Source: Novosphingobium sp. JCM 18896 (GTDB lineage: Bacteria > Pseudomonadota > Alphaproteobacteria > Sphingomonadales > Sphingomonadaceae). From it: a DNA stretch of 64,000 nt. The stretch covers positions 1 through 64,000 of the forward strand of contig NZ_JAPCZF010000003.1 in assembly GCF_025938095.1 (NCBI RefSeq), read 5' to 3'. The position numbers and the translations under genes were made by a program. This document shows positions 45,687 through 53,861 of this stretch, piece by piece. The notes under the pieces were generated by a model. It searched no databases, was not told the origin of the DNA, and was given only the letters and a program-made list of their open reading frames with translations. Position 1 is the first letter of the stretch. The number at the start of each line of letters is the position of its first letter.

Positions 45687-46367
45687 ATGATGTTCGCCAA
45701 TCCGCAATCTTCCTTCGGTCGGATCAAGGCCGCCGCCGCCGCGGCGCTGATGTTCGCGGTGGCCGCCTGCGCATCGCCGTTCAACGCCAACGTCTCGCGC
45801 TTCCAGTCGCAGCTGCCGGCGCCCTCCGGCCAGACCTTCGCGGTCGTCGCCGACGATCCGTCGATGGCTGGTGGCATCGAGTTCGGTCAGTATGCGCGCC
45901 TGGTCGAGGCCAAGCTGGCGCAGCAGGGTTACACCCCCGTTGCCGAGCCGGCCCAGGCCACCCTGCTGGTCCGCTTCGACTATGGCGTCGACAAGGGGCG
46001 TGAGCGCGTCCGTTCGACCAGCTTCGGCGCCGGCTCCTACTGGGGCCCGTGGCGCGGTTATCGCGGCGGCTTCGGCTATGGCCCCGGCTTCTATCGTCCG
46101 GGCCTGTGGAACTATGGCTGGTACGACCCCTGGTTCGACCAGGGCGGCGTCGAGAGCTACACCGTCTTCACCAGCGGCATCGAAGTGAAGATCGACCGCC
46201 GCGCCGATGGCCAGCGTCTGTTCGAAGGCAAGGCCGAGGCGGTCTCGACCTCGAACCGCCTGCCTTACGTCGTGCCGAACCTGGTCGAGGCGATGTTCAC
46301 CAACTTCCCCGGCAATTCGGGCGAGACGGTGCGCATCAGCGTCGCCCCGGAGAAGAAGAACAGCTGA
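45687..46367 (+). CDS. DUF4136-type lipoprotein
   Basis: This 226-residue protein has a lipobox signal (AAALMFAVAAC) followed by FNANVSRFQSQLPAPSGQTF, as in DUF4136 envelope lipoproteins. A Gly/Tyr/Trp-rich stretch lies in the middle (YWGPWRGYRGGFGYGPGFY). The start at 45687 follows CTGGAGAG, with a second ATG at 45690. It is followed by a strong terminator. Confidence 0.85.
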   Translation: MMFANPQSSFGRIKAAAAAALMFAVAACASPFNANVSRFQSQLPAPSGQTFAVVADDPSMAGGIEFGQYARLVEAKLAQQGYTPVAEPAQATLLVRFDYGVDKGRERVRSTSFGAGSYWGPWRGYRGGFGYGPGFYRPGLWNYGWYDPWFDQGGVESYTVFTSGIEVKIDRRADGQRLFEGKAEAVSTSNRLPYVVPNLVEAMFTNFPGNSGETVRISVAPEKKNS

Positions 46368-46394
46368 TCGAGTTCCCTAGCGAGGGACCCAAGA

Positions 46395-46425
46395 GGGCGG
46401 GACCGGCAACGGTTTCGCCCTTTTT
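46395..46425 (+). terminator. Rho-independent terminator after the DUF4136 gene
   Basis: An 11-bp stem (GGGCGGGACCG with CGGTTTCGCCC, two G-T pairs) with a GCAA tetraloop is followed by TTTTT. It starts 28 bases after the DUF4136 stop. Confidence 0.92.
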
Positions 46426-46447
46426 CGTTTGAAAGCTGAGATGATGA

Positions 46448-46573
46448 ATCCTCCCCTGCAAGGGGAGGTGGCAGTCGCGAAGCGACTGACGGAGGGGTGT
46501 CACCCTCTCGGTAGCGGGGCACCCCTCCACCACCGGCTGCGCCGGCGGTCCCCCTCCCCTTGCAGGGGAGGAT
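46448..46573. repeat. Palindromic intergenic repeat with perfect 21-bp inverted ends
   Basis: The element starts with ATCCTCCCCTGCAAGGGGAG G (46448-46468) and ends with its exact reverse complement (46553-46573). Each arm is itself nearly palindromic. Internal segments GGAGGGGTG and CACCCCTCC also pair. It resembles the short palindromic repeats scattered between genes in alphaproteobacterial genomes. It lies just downstream of the TauD copy B stop. Confidence 0.85.
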
Positions 46574-46579
46574 CTTGGA

Positions 46580-47542
46580 TCAATAAGCTCGTTCGACGAT
46601 CTTGTTCGTATTCGTCGCGCCGTTCTCGAAGTAGCCGAGGCCGTAGTCGCCCTTGATCGTCGTGCGCTGCATGCGGCGGCCGTATTGCGGATCGTGGCCG
46701 CTGACCGCGTGGAGCACGCGCCAGTTGTCCCAGATCAGCATGTCGGTGGGCTTCCACTTGTGGAAATAGGACAGCGCCTGGGCCTTCTCGAAGATCTCGG
46801 CACAGACCGCCTGGAGCAGGGCATTGCCTTCGGGGCTCTCGTTGCCCTCGATGCCTTCGGCCATCCATGGCGAGACGTGGAGCACCTTCTCGCCCGTGCT
46901 CCGGGTCCAGACCGACGGATGCACCGCACGCGGAACGTCGGCGGCCGCTTCCATCACGGGATAGGCGTGGGCGTTCTCGGCGATCACGCGGTAGCCGTCG
47001 GGTGCACCGAAGTGGAAGTTTTCCATGATCACGTTCATCCGGTAGAGGATGTTCGTGCCTTCGATCGCGTCGCGCAGGTCGGGCGACAGGACCTCGTACA
47101 GTTCGATGCCGTCGACGAAGCCGGTCAGGCCGTCTTCGGGCGGGACCTGGATCGAACGCAGCACACCGGCGCGGTTGAGTTCGTTGTTGTAGGCGTGATC
47201 GAAGTGCCAGGGCAGCCACTGCATGAGTTCCTGCCCGCCGATCGCGAGGCGGGTGCCTTCGAAAGGCTTGCATTCCATGTCGATGACGCCGGGCATCGCA
47301 TCCTGATCGACGCGCGGGGTGGCCTTGTTGGGATGATCCTTGAGCGGGCCGAACACGTCGCCCAGCGCGATGTGCATCTGCGCGGTCGGCTCGACGTCCT
47401 CGAAGACGATCACGCCCTTGGCTTCGAACACCGCATTGATCTCGGCGCGGATCGCGGGATCCTGCGTCTGGGCGAGCGTCAGCCCGCCGATGCGGGCGCC
47501 GAAGGCGCGGCCTTCGGTCAGCGGCCTCACGTCGAGAGTCAT
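46580..47542 (-). CDS. TauD/TfdA-family Fe(II)/2-oxoglutarate dioxygenase (copy B)
   Basis: This 320-residue enzyme has His113 and Asp115 (PWHFDHAYN), the distal His in DNWRVLHAVSGHD and the 2-oxoglutarate Arg region RMQRTTIKGDYGLGYFENG. It is clearly paralogous to copy A (26862-27842), with the same motif order and near-identical C-terminal GDYGLGYFE. The ATG at 47542 follows AGGAGAATGCC. It is flanked by two different palindromic repeats, one on each side. Confidence 0.92.
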   Translation of the reverse strand: MTLDVRPLTEGRAFGARIGGLTLAQTQDPAIRAEINAVFEAKGVIVFEDVEPTAQMHIALGDVFGPLKDHPNKATPRVDQDAMPGVIDMECKPFEGTRLAIGGQELMQWLPWHFDHAYNNELNRAGVLRSIQVPPEDGLTGFVDGIELYEVLSPDLRDAIEGTNILYRMNVIMENFHFGAPDGYRVIAENAHAYPVMEAAADVPRAVHPSVWTRSTGEKVLHVSPWMAEGIEGNESPEGNALLQAVCAEIFEKAQALSYFHKWKPTDMLIWDNWRVLHAVSGHDPQYGRRMQRTTIKGDYGLGYFENGATNTNKIVERAY

Positions 47543-47651
47543 GGCATTCTCCTGGGTTCGCATGTTTTTCCAGCGCCTATCACGAAAGCGAGGGGCTTGC
47601 CTTGACGAAATAGGACACACCCGTCGGCCAGCCCCCTCCTTTCCCTCGCCC

Positions 47652-47735
47652 CGTCATCCCGGGCTCGACCCGGGATCCCGCTTTACCGCAACGGTGGAGA
47701 AGGCAGCGGGACCCCGGGTCAAGCCCGGGGTGACG
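47652..47735. repeat. Palindromic intergenic repeat (CGTCATCCCGGGCTCGACCC type)
   Basis: A 31-bp left arm (47652-47682) pairs with the right arm (47705-47735) with three mismatches. This CCCGGG-rich type is widespread in sphingomonad intergenic DNA. It lies between TauD copy B and the LLM gene and may also end transcription by forming a hairpin. Confidence 0.85.
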
Positions 47736-47774
47736 ATATCGGTTGCCAAGAGGGGGGGCTTCCCCCCGAACGCC

Positions 47775-48866
47775 TTATTGCGCCTGTGCCAGCTCCGGTG
47801 TGGCCGCGCTCTCGCGCAGCTTGGGCATGACCTTGTCGGCGAAGCGCTTCATCTGGTCGTAGACGCGGTCGTAGGACATGCCGCCGTAGGAGAAGTTGGC
47901 GATGATGTCGTAGTCGCCGACGGTCGCCTTGCGCATCGCATCCTTCTCGATCAACTGCTCGGGCGTGCCGATCAGGTTGCCGCCGATGTAGTCCTTGTAG
48001 GCCTTTTCGGGGCCGCCGGCAGCGTTCATCGCATCACCGAGCGCGACGTAGGTCGCGTAGGACGGCATGTTCTTGAAGTGCTCGCCGCCCCATTCGTAGT
48101 GGTTGGCGACCTGGTAGAACTGCTTGGCGAAATACTCGTCGGTGTATTCGGCCACCTGCTCCTCGGTGTCGACGCAGACGACGAAGTCCGAGATCACGAA
48201 AGGCGGGGCCTTCTGGCCGTGCTTGGCCTCGAAGGTGGAGCGGTAGGCGTTGATTTCCTTCATCGAGTGCGACCAGTCGCCCTGGCTGAAGCGCAATGCC
48301 TTGAGGCCGTATTCGGCGGCGACTTCGGCCGAGCTCGGCGACATCGAGACCATCAGCATGCGGTCGCGCGTCCAGCCCTCGGGACGCGGCCGGATCTCGA
48401 CCTCGGGCTGCTGGAAGTGCTTGGTATTGGCCTTGACCGTACCCGTCTCGAGCCCGTCCATGATGATCAGTGCAGCCTCGTCGAACAGCTCACGGCTGTC
48501 GGCGATGTCCTTGCGGAAGCCGTTGAACTCGCGGCGTGCGGCGCCGCGGCCCATGCCCAGGATGACGCGGCCCTCGGACAGGGAGTCGAGCATCGCCACC
48601 TTCTCGACCACGCGGACGGGATCGTTCCACGGCAGGATCACCGCGGCGGGCATCAGCTTGATCGTCTTGGTCTTGGCCGCGACGTAGGACAGCGCCTGCA
48701 GCGGATCGGGGCAGGCGGCGTAGTCGGTGAAGTGGTGCTCGACCATCGCCGCGAAGTCGAAGCCCATGGCCTCGGCCTCGATGGCGATCTGTGTTTCCTT
48801 CCGGAAGAACTCCATGTCGGGCATGCCGTGGAGGTTCTGGAAGCCAAGATGGACACCGATCTGCAT
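47775..48866 (-). CDS. LLM-class flavin-dependent oxidoreductase
   Basis: This 363-residue luciferase-like TIM-barrel protein has MQIGVHLGFQNLHGMPDMEF, MVEHHFTDYAACPDP and LDSLSEGRVILGMGRGAARR EFNGF, typical of bacterial FMNH2-dependent monooxygenases. The start at 48866 follows GAGGAGAGAACG. It is in the same orientation as TauD copies B and C and 28 bp after copy C. It probably shares their regulation by the TetR at 49929. Confidence 0.9.
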   Translation of the reverse strand: MQIGVHLGFQNLHGMPDMEFFRKETQIAIEAEAMGFDFAAMVEHHFTDYAACPDPLQALSYVAAKTKTIKLMPAAVILPWNDPVRVVEKVAMLDSLSEGRVILGMGRGAARREFNGFRKDIADSRELFDEAALIIMDGLETGTVKANTKHFQQPEVEIRPRPEGWTRDRMLMVSMSPSSAEVAAEYGLKALRFSQGDWSHSMKEINAYRSTFEAKHGQKAPPFVISDFVVCVDTEEQVAEYTDEYFAKQFYQVANHYEWGGEHFKNMPSYATYVALGDAMNAAGGPEKAYKDYIGGNLIGTPEQLIEKDAMRKATVGDYDIIANFSYGGMSYDRVYDQMKRFADKVMPKLRESAATPELAQAQ

Positions 48867-48894
48867 GACGTTCTCTCCTCGAATCTTTTGATGT

Positions 48895-49776
48895 TCAGGC
48901 CGAGACCAGGCGTTCGCTGGTCGACGTGATGGGTTCCTCGCCATTCAGGGTGGCGCGGTGGAATTCGCGGCCGCTTTCGCGGTCGAAGGGCAGGACGCGG
49001 TGCATGGCGCCGGTGTTGTCCCAGATGACGAGGTCGCCGAGCTGCCACTTGTGGCGATAGACGTACTGGTCCTGGGTCGCGTGGCGCATCAGCCGTTCGA
49101 GCAGGTCGTGGCTCTCGGCCTGGGCCATGCCTTCGATGTAGGCGCCCGAGGTGCTGAGCACGAGGCTCTTGCGGCCCGAGCGGTGGTGCCAGACCAGCGG
49201 GTGCGAGCGCTGCGGGTAGGAGTACCAGACCGCGAATTCCTCGGGCGTGACGTCGCGCATCACCGGGAACAGCGCGGCCTGCATGGTGTGGACCACGCGC
49301 AGCTGCTCGAGCTCCTGGCGCTCGGCCTCGGGCAGGTCCTCGAAGGCGGCATAGGTGCTCGCGAAGCAGGTGTCGCCGCCGGTCTGCGACAGCTTGAACG
49401 GGGTGAACAGCGTCGCCAGCGGCGGGATCGCTTCGTAGGTGCCGTCCATGTGCCAGAGGTGGTTGCCCGGCAGGAAGCGCGCGTAGTCGGGGTTCACCTT
49501 GCTATCGAGCGAGATCTTCATCACGCCCTCCTCGCCCTCGTTGAGCGTGCGCCCGTCGGCGCCGCGCTTCGAGGCGCCGAGGCGCAGGTCGCCCAGACTG
49601 CGCGAGATCGTGCGCAGTTCGGCATCATCGGGCGCGATCCCGCGGAACAGCAGCACGCCGCGCGCGTCGAGTAGCGCGCGGATCTCCTGCGCGTGCGCGC
49701 CGCTGAGCAGGTCGGCCTTGGCGATCGTCACTTGCGATCCCATGCGCGGGGACAGATCGACCGATGAAAGCGCCAT
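48895..49776 (-). CDS. TauD/TfdA-family dioxygenase (copy C)
   Basis: This 293-residue Fe(II)/2-oxoglutarate dioxygenase has His109 and Asp111 (LWHMDGTYEAIPP), distal His in NTGAMHRVLPFD and Arg in REFHRATLNG. It is a different subgroup from copies A and B, closer in pattern to the TfdA/alpha-ketoglutarate 2,4-D-type enzymes. It is the first gene of the minus-strand group and divergent from a TetR gene 150 bp away. Confidence 0.9.
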   Translation of the reverse strand: MALSSVDLSPRMGSQVTIAKADLLSGAHAQEIRALLDARGVLLFRGIAPDDAELRTISRSLGDLRLGASKRGADGRTLNEGEEGVMKISLDSKVNPDYARFLPGNHLWHMDGTYEAIPPLATLFTPFKLSQTGGDTCFASTYAAFEDLPEAERQELEQLRVVHTMQAALFPVMRDVTPEEFAVWYSYPQRSHPLVWHHRSGRKSLVLSTSGAYIEGMAQAESHDLLERLMRHATQDQYVYRHKWQLGDLVIWDNTGAMHRVLPFDRESGREFHRATLNGEEPITSTSERLVSA

Positions 49777-49838
49777 GGTTCGGCATCCTCTTCCTATCCG
49801 TCTCGCCGAATCGACTGCGGATCATTTGTTACCGTGTT

Positions 49839-49920
49839 CGTTTCAATAGCAGGCGATTATGATACCGTCGAGGGCATTTTTCGCGAAATCGGCTTGAATA
49901 GTCACTTGCATCGTTTCAAT
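49839..49920. promoter_or_regulatory. 9-bp direct repeat CGTTTCAAT (49839-49847 and 49912-49920) in the TauD C/TetR divergent region
   Basis: Two perfect copies of CGTTTCAAT lie 73 bp apart, one near each divergent gene; the second ends 8 bases before the TetR start. TetR regulators often bind both promoters of a divergent pair. Each copy lacks a clear inverted partner, though TTGAAT at 49894-49899 is a partial one. Confidence 0.45.
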
Positions 49921-49928
49921 GTGTCGGC

Positions 49929-50666
49929 ATGGTAGTTGCGGAGACATCGAAAGTGCGTCGGCCCGGCCGGCCGACGCTCAGCGACGAGCAGTTGCTCGAC
50001 ATCGCGCTCGACCTGTTCCTCGAACACGGCTTCGAGCGCACGAGCATCGATGCGATCACCGCCGCGGCGGGCATGGCCAAGCGCACGGTCTATGCGCGCT
50101 ACGCCGACAAGGAGGCGCTGTTCAAGGCGGCGCTGGCGCGCGCGATCGACGAGTGGATGGTGCCGCCCGAACGATTGCGCGCGGCCGAGGTCGAGGATCT
50201 GGAGAAGAGCCTGCTGGCGATCGCGCAGATGCTGCTGACCAATATCCTGAGCCCGGCGGGTTTGCGCTTGCTGCGGCTCAGCAATGCGGTTTCGGTATCG
50301 ATGCCCGAGATCGCCGCGGCCAACACGCGCATGGGCACCGAACCGACGCTGGCCTATCTCGCCGACCTGTTCCGCCGCCGCCTGCTGCCTGGCGATGCGC
50401 CTGCGCCCGAGGCCGACGAGGCGGCGCTGGCCTTCCTCCATCTCGTCGTCGGTGGTCCGGCCAGCACGGCTGCCTGGGGCGTCGCGTTCGACGACGAATC
50501 GATCGACCGCCACACGCGCTACTGCGTGCGTCTGTTCCTGCACGGCGCCTTGCCTGCACGCGATCAGGGGTTGATCGAGCGCGAGAACCGCCGGCTCAAG
50601 GCCCAGGCTGAGGACGTGGCCGAGGCGTTGGATTCCTTGAATAAAAAGCTGCGTGACGGCGTTTGA
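49929..50666 (+). CDS. TetR-family regulator with C-terminal coiled coil
   Basis: This 245-residue protein has a TetR HTH (RTSIDAITAAAGMAKRTVYA RYADKEALF, about 35-65) and a helical ligand domain. An unusual C-terminal extension of about 35 residues, with RENRRLKAQAEDVAEALDSL NKKL, looks like a coiled coil. It is divergent from TauD copy C and the LLM gene, which it likely represses. Confidence 0.9.
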   Translation: MVVAETSKVRRPGRPTLSDEQLLDIALDLFLEHGFERTSIDAITAAAGMAKRTVYARYADKEALFKAALARAIDEWMVPPERLRAAEVEDLEKSLLAIAQMLLTNILSPAGLRLLRLSNAVSVSMPEIAAANTRMGTEPTLAYLADLFRRRLLPGDAPAPEADEAALAFLHLVVGGPASTAAWGVAFDDESIDRHTRYCVRLFLHGALPARDQGLIERENRRLKAQAEDVAEALDSLNKKLRDGV

Positions 50667-50772
50667 CACGCGCGCGACGGGCCGTGCGCGAGGCGGGGTG
50701 GAAAGTCTACTGAGTCGCTTGAGATTGATCCGGCATGGTTTATCTTAGGTTAATCGACTCGGAGGAAGCGCC

Positions 50773-50958
50773 ATGCGGCAAATTCAAATTGGATCGATCG
50801 TTTTCGCCAAAGGCGAACGGATGTTGCGCCGGGTCCTGGCGATCAAGGACGACCATGCGCGACTGGAGGGCGTCAACGGCAGCCCGCGTCGCTGGTTCTC
50901 GCTCTCGCAGCTATCGCTGGGCGGCGAAACCGCCCCGCTCAAGACCTACCTGCTCTGA
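50773..50958 (+). CDS. Small basic hypothetical protein (61 residues)
   Basis: An excellent GGAGGAAG binding site lies 7 bases before the ATG. The product begins MRQIQIGSIVFAKGERMLRR and is predicted as a small beta-rich (KOW/SH3-like) protein with a basic surface. No family is known to me. It is followed by a symmetric hairpin. It stands alone between a TetR gene and a convergent Old Yellow Enzyme gene. Confidence 0.6.
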   Translation: MRQIQIGSIVFAKGERMLRRVLAIKDDHARLEGVNGSPRRWFSLSQLSLGGETAPLKTYLL

Positions 50959-50978
50959 CCTCGTAACGCGGCCAGGCC

Positions 50979-51003
50979 TTGAGGCGCCTGCAAGGCGCCT
51001 CAC
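50979..51003. terminator. Hairpin between convergent genes
   Basis: TTGAGGCGCCT-GCA-AGGCGCCTCA type stem (9 to 10 bp) lies 20 bases after the small ORF stop and 6 bases before the convergent OYE stop. T-runs on either side are weak, so it may act on both transcripts or just as a structured end. Confidence 0.5.
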
Positions 51004-51008
51004 ATTCC

Positions 51009-52154
51009 CTATTTCACATGCGCCATCAGCGGATCGGCCATCAGGCTGGTCGCGAAGGGCTTGAGCTGATCGAAGGCGCCGGCGCGGACCAGCGTGGGCC
51101 AGTCGGGCTCGGCGATCATCGCGCGGCCGACCGCGATCAGATCGAAATCGCCGCGATCGAAGCGCCGCATCAGGTCGTCCAGACGCTTGAGGTCCAGCTC
51201 CGCCGTGGTGTCCGCGCTGAGGCTGGCGATGAAATCCATCTCGAGCCCGATCGAGCCGATCGTGCAGGTGGGCACGCCCGTCACCTTCTTCACCCAGCCG
51301 GCAAGGTTGAGGTCGCTGTCGTCGTAGGTCGGTTCCCAGAAGCGGCGCTGCGAGCAGTCGAACAGCTCGATCCCGGCATCGACGATCGGCGCCAGCAGTT
51401 CCTCGAGCTCCTGCGGGGTGTCTGCGAGGCGCGCGTTGAAATCGGCCATCTTCCAGAACGACATGCGCATGATGATCGGCATGCCGGGCTCCAGCTGTTC
51501 GCGGCAGGCGCGGATCACCTCGGCGGCGAACTGGCCGCGCGCGCGCGGGCTGCCGCCATAGCGGTCGTTGCGGTGGTTGAGTTCCTTCCACAGGAACTGG
51601 TCGATGACATAGCCATGCGCGCCATGCAGTTCGATGCCGTCGAAGCCGAGCTCGACCGCCTTGGCCGTGCCGCGCGCATAGGCGGCGATGACCTCGTCGA
51701 TCTCGGCCTGGGTCATGCCGTCGGTGACCTTCTGTCCCGGCGCGATATAGCCCGAAGGGCTGACCTGGCCGAGTTCGGGGCGGAAGACGATGCCTTTGCC
51801 GGCGAGCAGATCGGGGCCGCTCGGGATCAGCCCGACATGCCAGAGCTCGGGCACGCAGATACCGCCTTCGCGGTGGACCTTGGTGGCGACGTTGCGCCAG
51901 GCGTCCCAGGCGTCGTCGCCGTGGAAGCGGCCGAGCAGCGGATTGTCGCCTGACGAGGGGTGATCGATATAGGCGCCCTCGGTGATGACCAGGCTGGCGC
52001 CGCCCTGCGCGCGCCGCGCATAGTATTCGGCGGCGTCGTCGCCGGGAATGCCGCCTTCGCAGACTTCGAGCCCCATCGGCGGAAATACGAAGCGGTTGGG
52101 CAGGGTGAACTTGCCGAGCTGAAACGGTGTAAACAGGCCGCTGAAATCGGTCAT
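51009..52154 (-). CDS. Old Yellow Enzyme-family NADH:flavin oxidoreductase
   Basis: This 381-residue FMN TIM-barrel protein reduces activated C=C bonds or demethylates. Motifs are LFTPFQLGKFTLPNRFVFPP, HGAHGYVIDQFL (substrate His/His-type pair) and GSIGLE. The start at 52154 follows GGAGAGCCC. It is a single gene between the small ORF and the MocA/XdhC group. Confidence 0.9.
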   Translation of the reverse strand: MTDFSGLFTPFQLGKFTLPNRFVFPPMGLEVCEGGIPGDDAAEYYARRAQGGASLVITEGAYIDHPSSGDNPLLGRFHGDDAWDAWRNVATKVHREGGICVPELWHVGLIPSGPDLLAGKGIVFRPELGQVSPSGYIAPGQKVTDGMTQAEIDEVIAAYARGTAKAVELGFDGIELHGAHGYVIDQFLWKELNHRNDRYGGSPRARGQFAAEVIRACREQLEPGMPIIMRMSFWKMADFNARLADTPQELEELLAPIVDAGIELFDCSQRRFWEPTYDDSDLNLAGWVKKVTGVPTCTIGSIGLEMDFIASLSADTTAELDLKRLDDLMRRFDRGDFDLIAVGRAMIAEPDWPTLVRAGAFDQLKPFATSLMADPLMAHVK

Positions 52155-52260
52155 GGGCTCTCCGGGAATCGTCATTCGCGCCTTTTGGTGGGCGCGTTCG
52201 CCGGCAATTTGTACAGATGTTCAGCCGATGTCGAGAGGCTTGGGGCGAGGGGCCGCTTGA

Positions 52261-52833
52261 CTATGTCCGCGCCTGCAGTCTCGCGAGGTCTTCGGCGCGG
52301 TCGACGTCGAGCAGGATGCCGTCGTCGGCGACCTCGACGAAAGCCAGGTCGTCGCGCTGCTTGAGCAGGCGCCCGGCGCCCTCGTCGCCGGTCAGCCGGG
52401 CGATCTCGGGAAAGGCGCGCGCCGAGAGCAGGACGGGATGGCCGTTCTTTGCCGCGTGGCGCGGCAGGGCGGCGAAGTGGTCGTCCAGAGCGGTCGCGAG
52501 GCGACCGGCGACATGGTGCGGGATCAGCGGCATGTCACCGAGGAAGACGAAAATACCGTCAACCTCGCCCGCCGCGGCGACGCCCGCCTGGAGCGACTCC
52601 GAAAGCGCGGTGCTGGCGATGCGGACGGTGTCGACCGGAGGACCACCCGGCCAGTCGCCGACATCGACGCGATCGCTGCAGACGACGATCACACGCTCGA
52701 CCGGTGCCGCACGCGCGGTGCGGATCGCATGGTGGAGCAGAGGTTCGCCGCGGAACGGGGCGGACAGCTTGTCGCCGCCGAATCGCCGCGCGGCTCCCGC
52801 CGCGAGTACCACTGCGGCCAGGGATTGGCTCAC
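52261..52833 (-). CDS. mocA: MocA-like molybdenum cofactor cytidylyltransferase
   Basis: This 190-residue nucleotidyltransferase has the N-terminal loop VVLAAGAARRFGGDKL and GDMPLI metal motif, as in MobA/MocA. It would convert Mo-molybdopterin to the cytosine dinucleotide form used by xanthine-dehydrogenase-family enzymes. It overlaps the XdhC gene by 4 bp (ATGA type), strengthening the assignment. No molybdenum hydroxylase is encoded beside it. Confidence 0.87.
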   Translation of the reverse strand: MSQSLAAVVLAAGAARRFGGDKLSAPFRGEPLLHHAIRTARAAPVERVIVVCSDRVDVGDWPGGPPVDTVRIASTALSESLQAGVAAAGEVDGIFVFLGDMPLIPHHVAGRLATALDDHFAALPRHAAKNGHPVLLSARAFPEIARLTGDEGAGRLLKQRDDLAFVEVADDGILLDVDRAEDLARLQART

Positions 52834-53813
52834 GCGCGTTCCCGCGACGGATTCAGCGCCTGCATGACTTCGGCCAGAATTCCCACGGCGACTTCCCAGG
52901 GGGCCTTGCCCAGTCCGGCGATGCCCGGCGAGAGGTGCAGGCGGGCCAGGTCTTCCGCCGTCGCACCCGCGGCTTCGAGCGCCGCCAGCCGCGCCGGCGC
53001 GCGCGACTTGGCGCCGATCATCGCGACATAGCCGGCGCCGTGGCGCAAAGCGTGGAGGCAGCCGCCGAGATCGTGGTGATCCTCATGCGTCGCGCCGACA
53101 TAGGCGGTCCAGCGGTCGACGCCGAGTTCGGGCAGGAGCGCGGCGGGTTCGCCGCGCAGGTATTCCACCTTGGCGAAGGGCGAGGGGCCGTCGGGTCCGC
53201 CGGGGCGCAGCAGCAAGGTTTCGAACTGCGCGTCGGCGGCGAGCTGGGCCAGGGCCAGCGCGCCGGGATCGCCGCCCGAGACGATCAGCCGCCGTGGGGG
53301 ATCGTAGCGGCGCTGGATCCGCAAGGGATCCTGCGCGAACGAGAGCAGGGGGGCGTCGTCGCCGGGCAGCACCTGCTGATCGCTGCCGTCGGTCGACCAG
53401 AGGCAGGAGCGTCGCTCGCGCGCGTTGTCGAGCAGGGCGCGCGCCGCCGCGCTGCCGGGATCGATCCGTTCGAGCAGGACGTGCAGCGCGCCGCCGCAGC
53501 GCAGGCGGATGTCGATCCAGGGGCTGCCCATGCCGTAGTGCAGCCGCTGCGGCACGCCGCTGGCCAGCACTTCGGCTGCGTGGCGGGCGACGTCGCCCTC
53601 GATGCAGTCGCCCGAGAAATAGCCGCTGGCCTGGCTGCCATCGAACAGCATCTGCGCGCCGGGCCCGCGCGGAGCGCTGCCCTCGACCTTGTAGAGCGTG
53701 GCCAGCGCGGCGGGACGACCGGCGAGAAGCGCGCGTGCCAGCATCGGGCGCACGTCATCGCTCCAGCCGAACAGGGGCCAGTCGGCATCGGCAATCACGT
53801 CGTCTTCGATCAT
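52830..53813 (-). CDS. XdhC/CoxI-family molybdenum cofactor maturation protein
   Basis: This 327-residue protein has the N-terminal XdhC_CoxI stretch (LATLYKVEGSAPRGPGAQML) and a C-terminal Rossmann part (GATHEDHHDLGGCLHALRHG, MIGAKSRAPARLAALEAAGA). XdhC proteins sulfurate and insert the cofactor into xanthine-dehydrogenase-type enzymes. The start is set at ATG 53813; upstream only a TTG at 53849 extends the frame, across an inverted repeat. It is 48 bp after the TetR gene and overlaps mocA. Confidence 0.88.
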   Translation of the reverse strand: MIEDDVIADADWPLFGWSDDVRPMLARALLAGRPAALATLYKVEGSAPRGPGAQMLFDGSQASGYFSGDCIEGDVARHAAEVLASGVPQRLHYGMGSPWIDIRLRCGGALHVLLERIDPGSAAARALLDNARERRSCLWSTDGSDQQVLPGDDAPLLSFAQDPLRIQRRYDPPRRLIVSGGDPGALALAQLAADAQFETLLLRPGGPDGPSPFAKVEYLRGEPAALLPELGVDRWTAYVGATHEDHHDLGGCLHALRHGAGYVAMIGAKSRAPARLAALEAAGATAEDLARLHLSPGIAGLGKAPWEVAVGILAEVMQALNPSRERA

Positions 53814-53818
53814 CACGT

Positions 53819-53841
53819 CTATGATATGTACCGTCTCATAG
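53819..53841. promoter_or_regulatory. Inverted repeat CTATGA-N11-TCATAG upstream of XdhC
   Basis: Perfect 6-bp arms lie 6 bp upstream of the XdhC start and downstream of the TetR gene. It is a candidate operator for that TetR protein or part of an internal promoter. The sequence is seen directly; the function is inferred. Confidence 0.5.
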
Positions 53842-53861
53842 AACGACAAGGCGGCCCATGC

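Noticed and set aside
53814..53849. A longer XdhC protein starting at TTG 53849
   Set aside because: The extension crosses a perfect inverted repeat, has no ribosome binding site and is not needed for the family domain.
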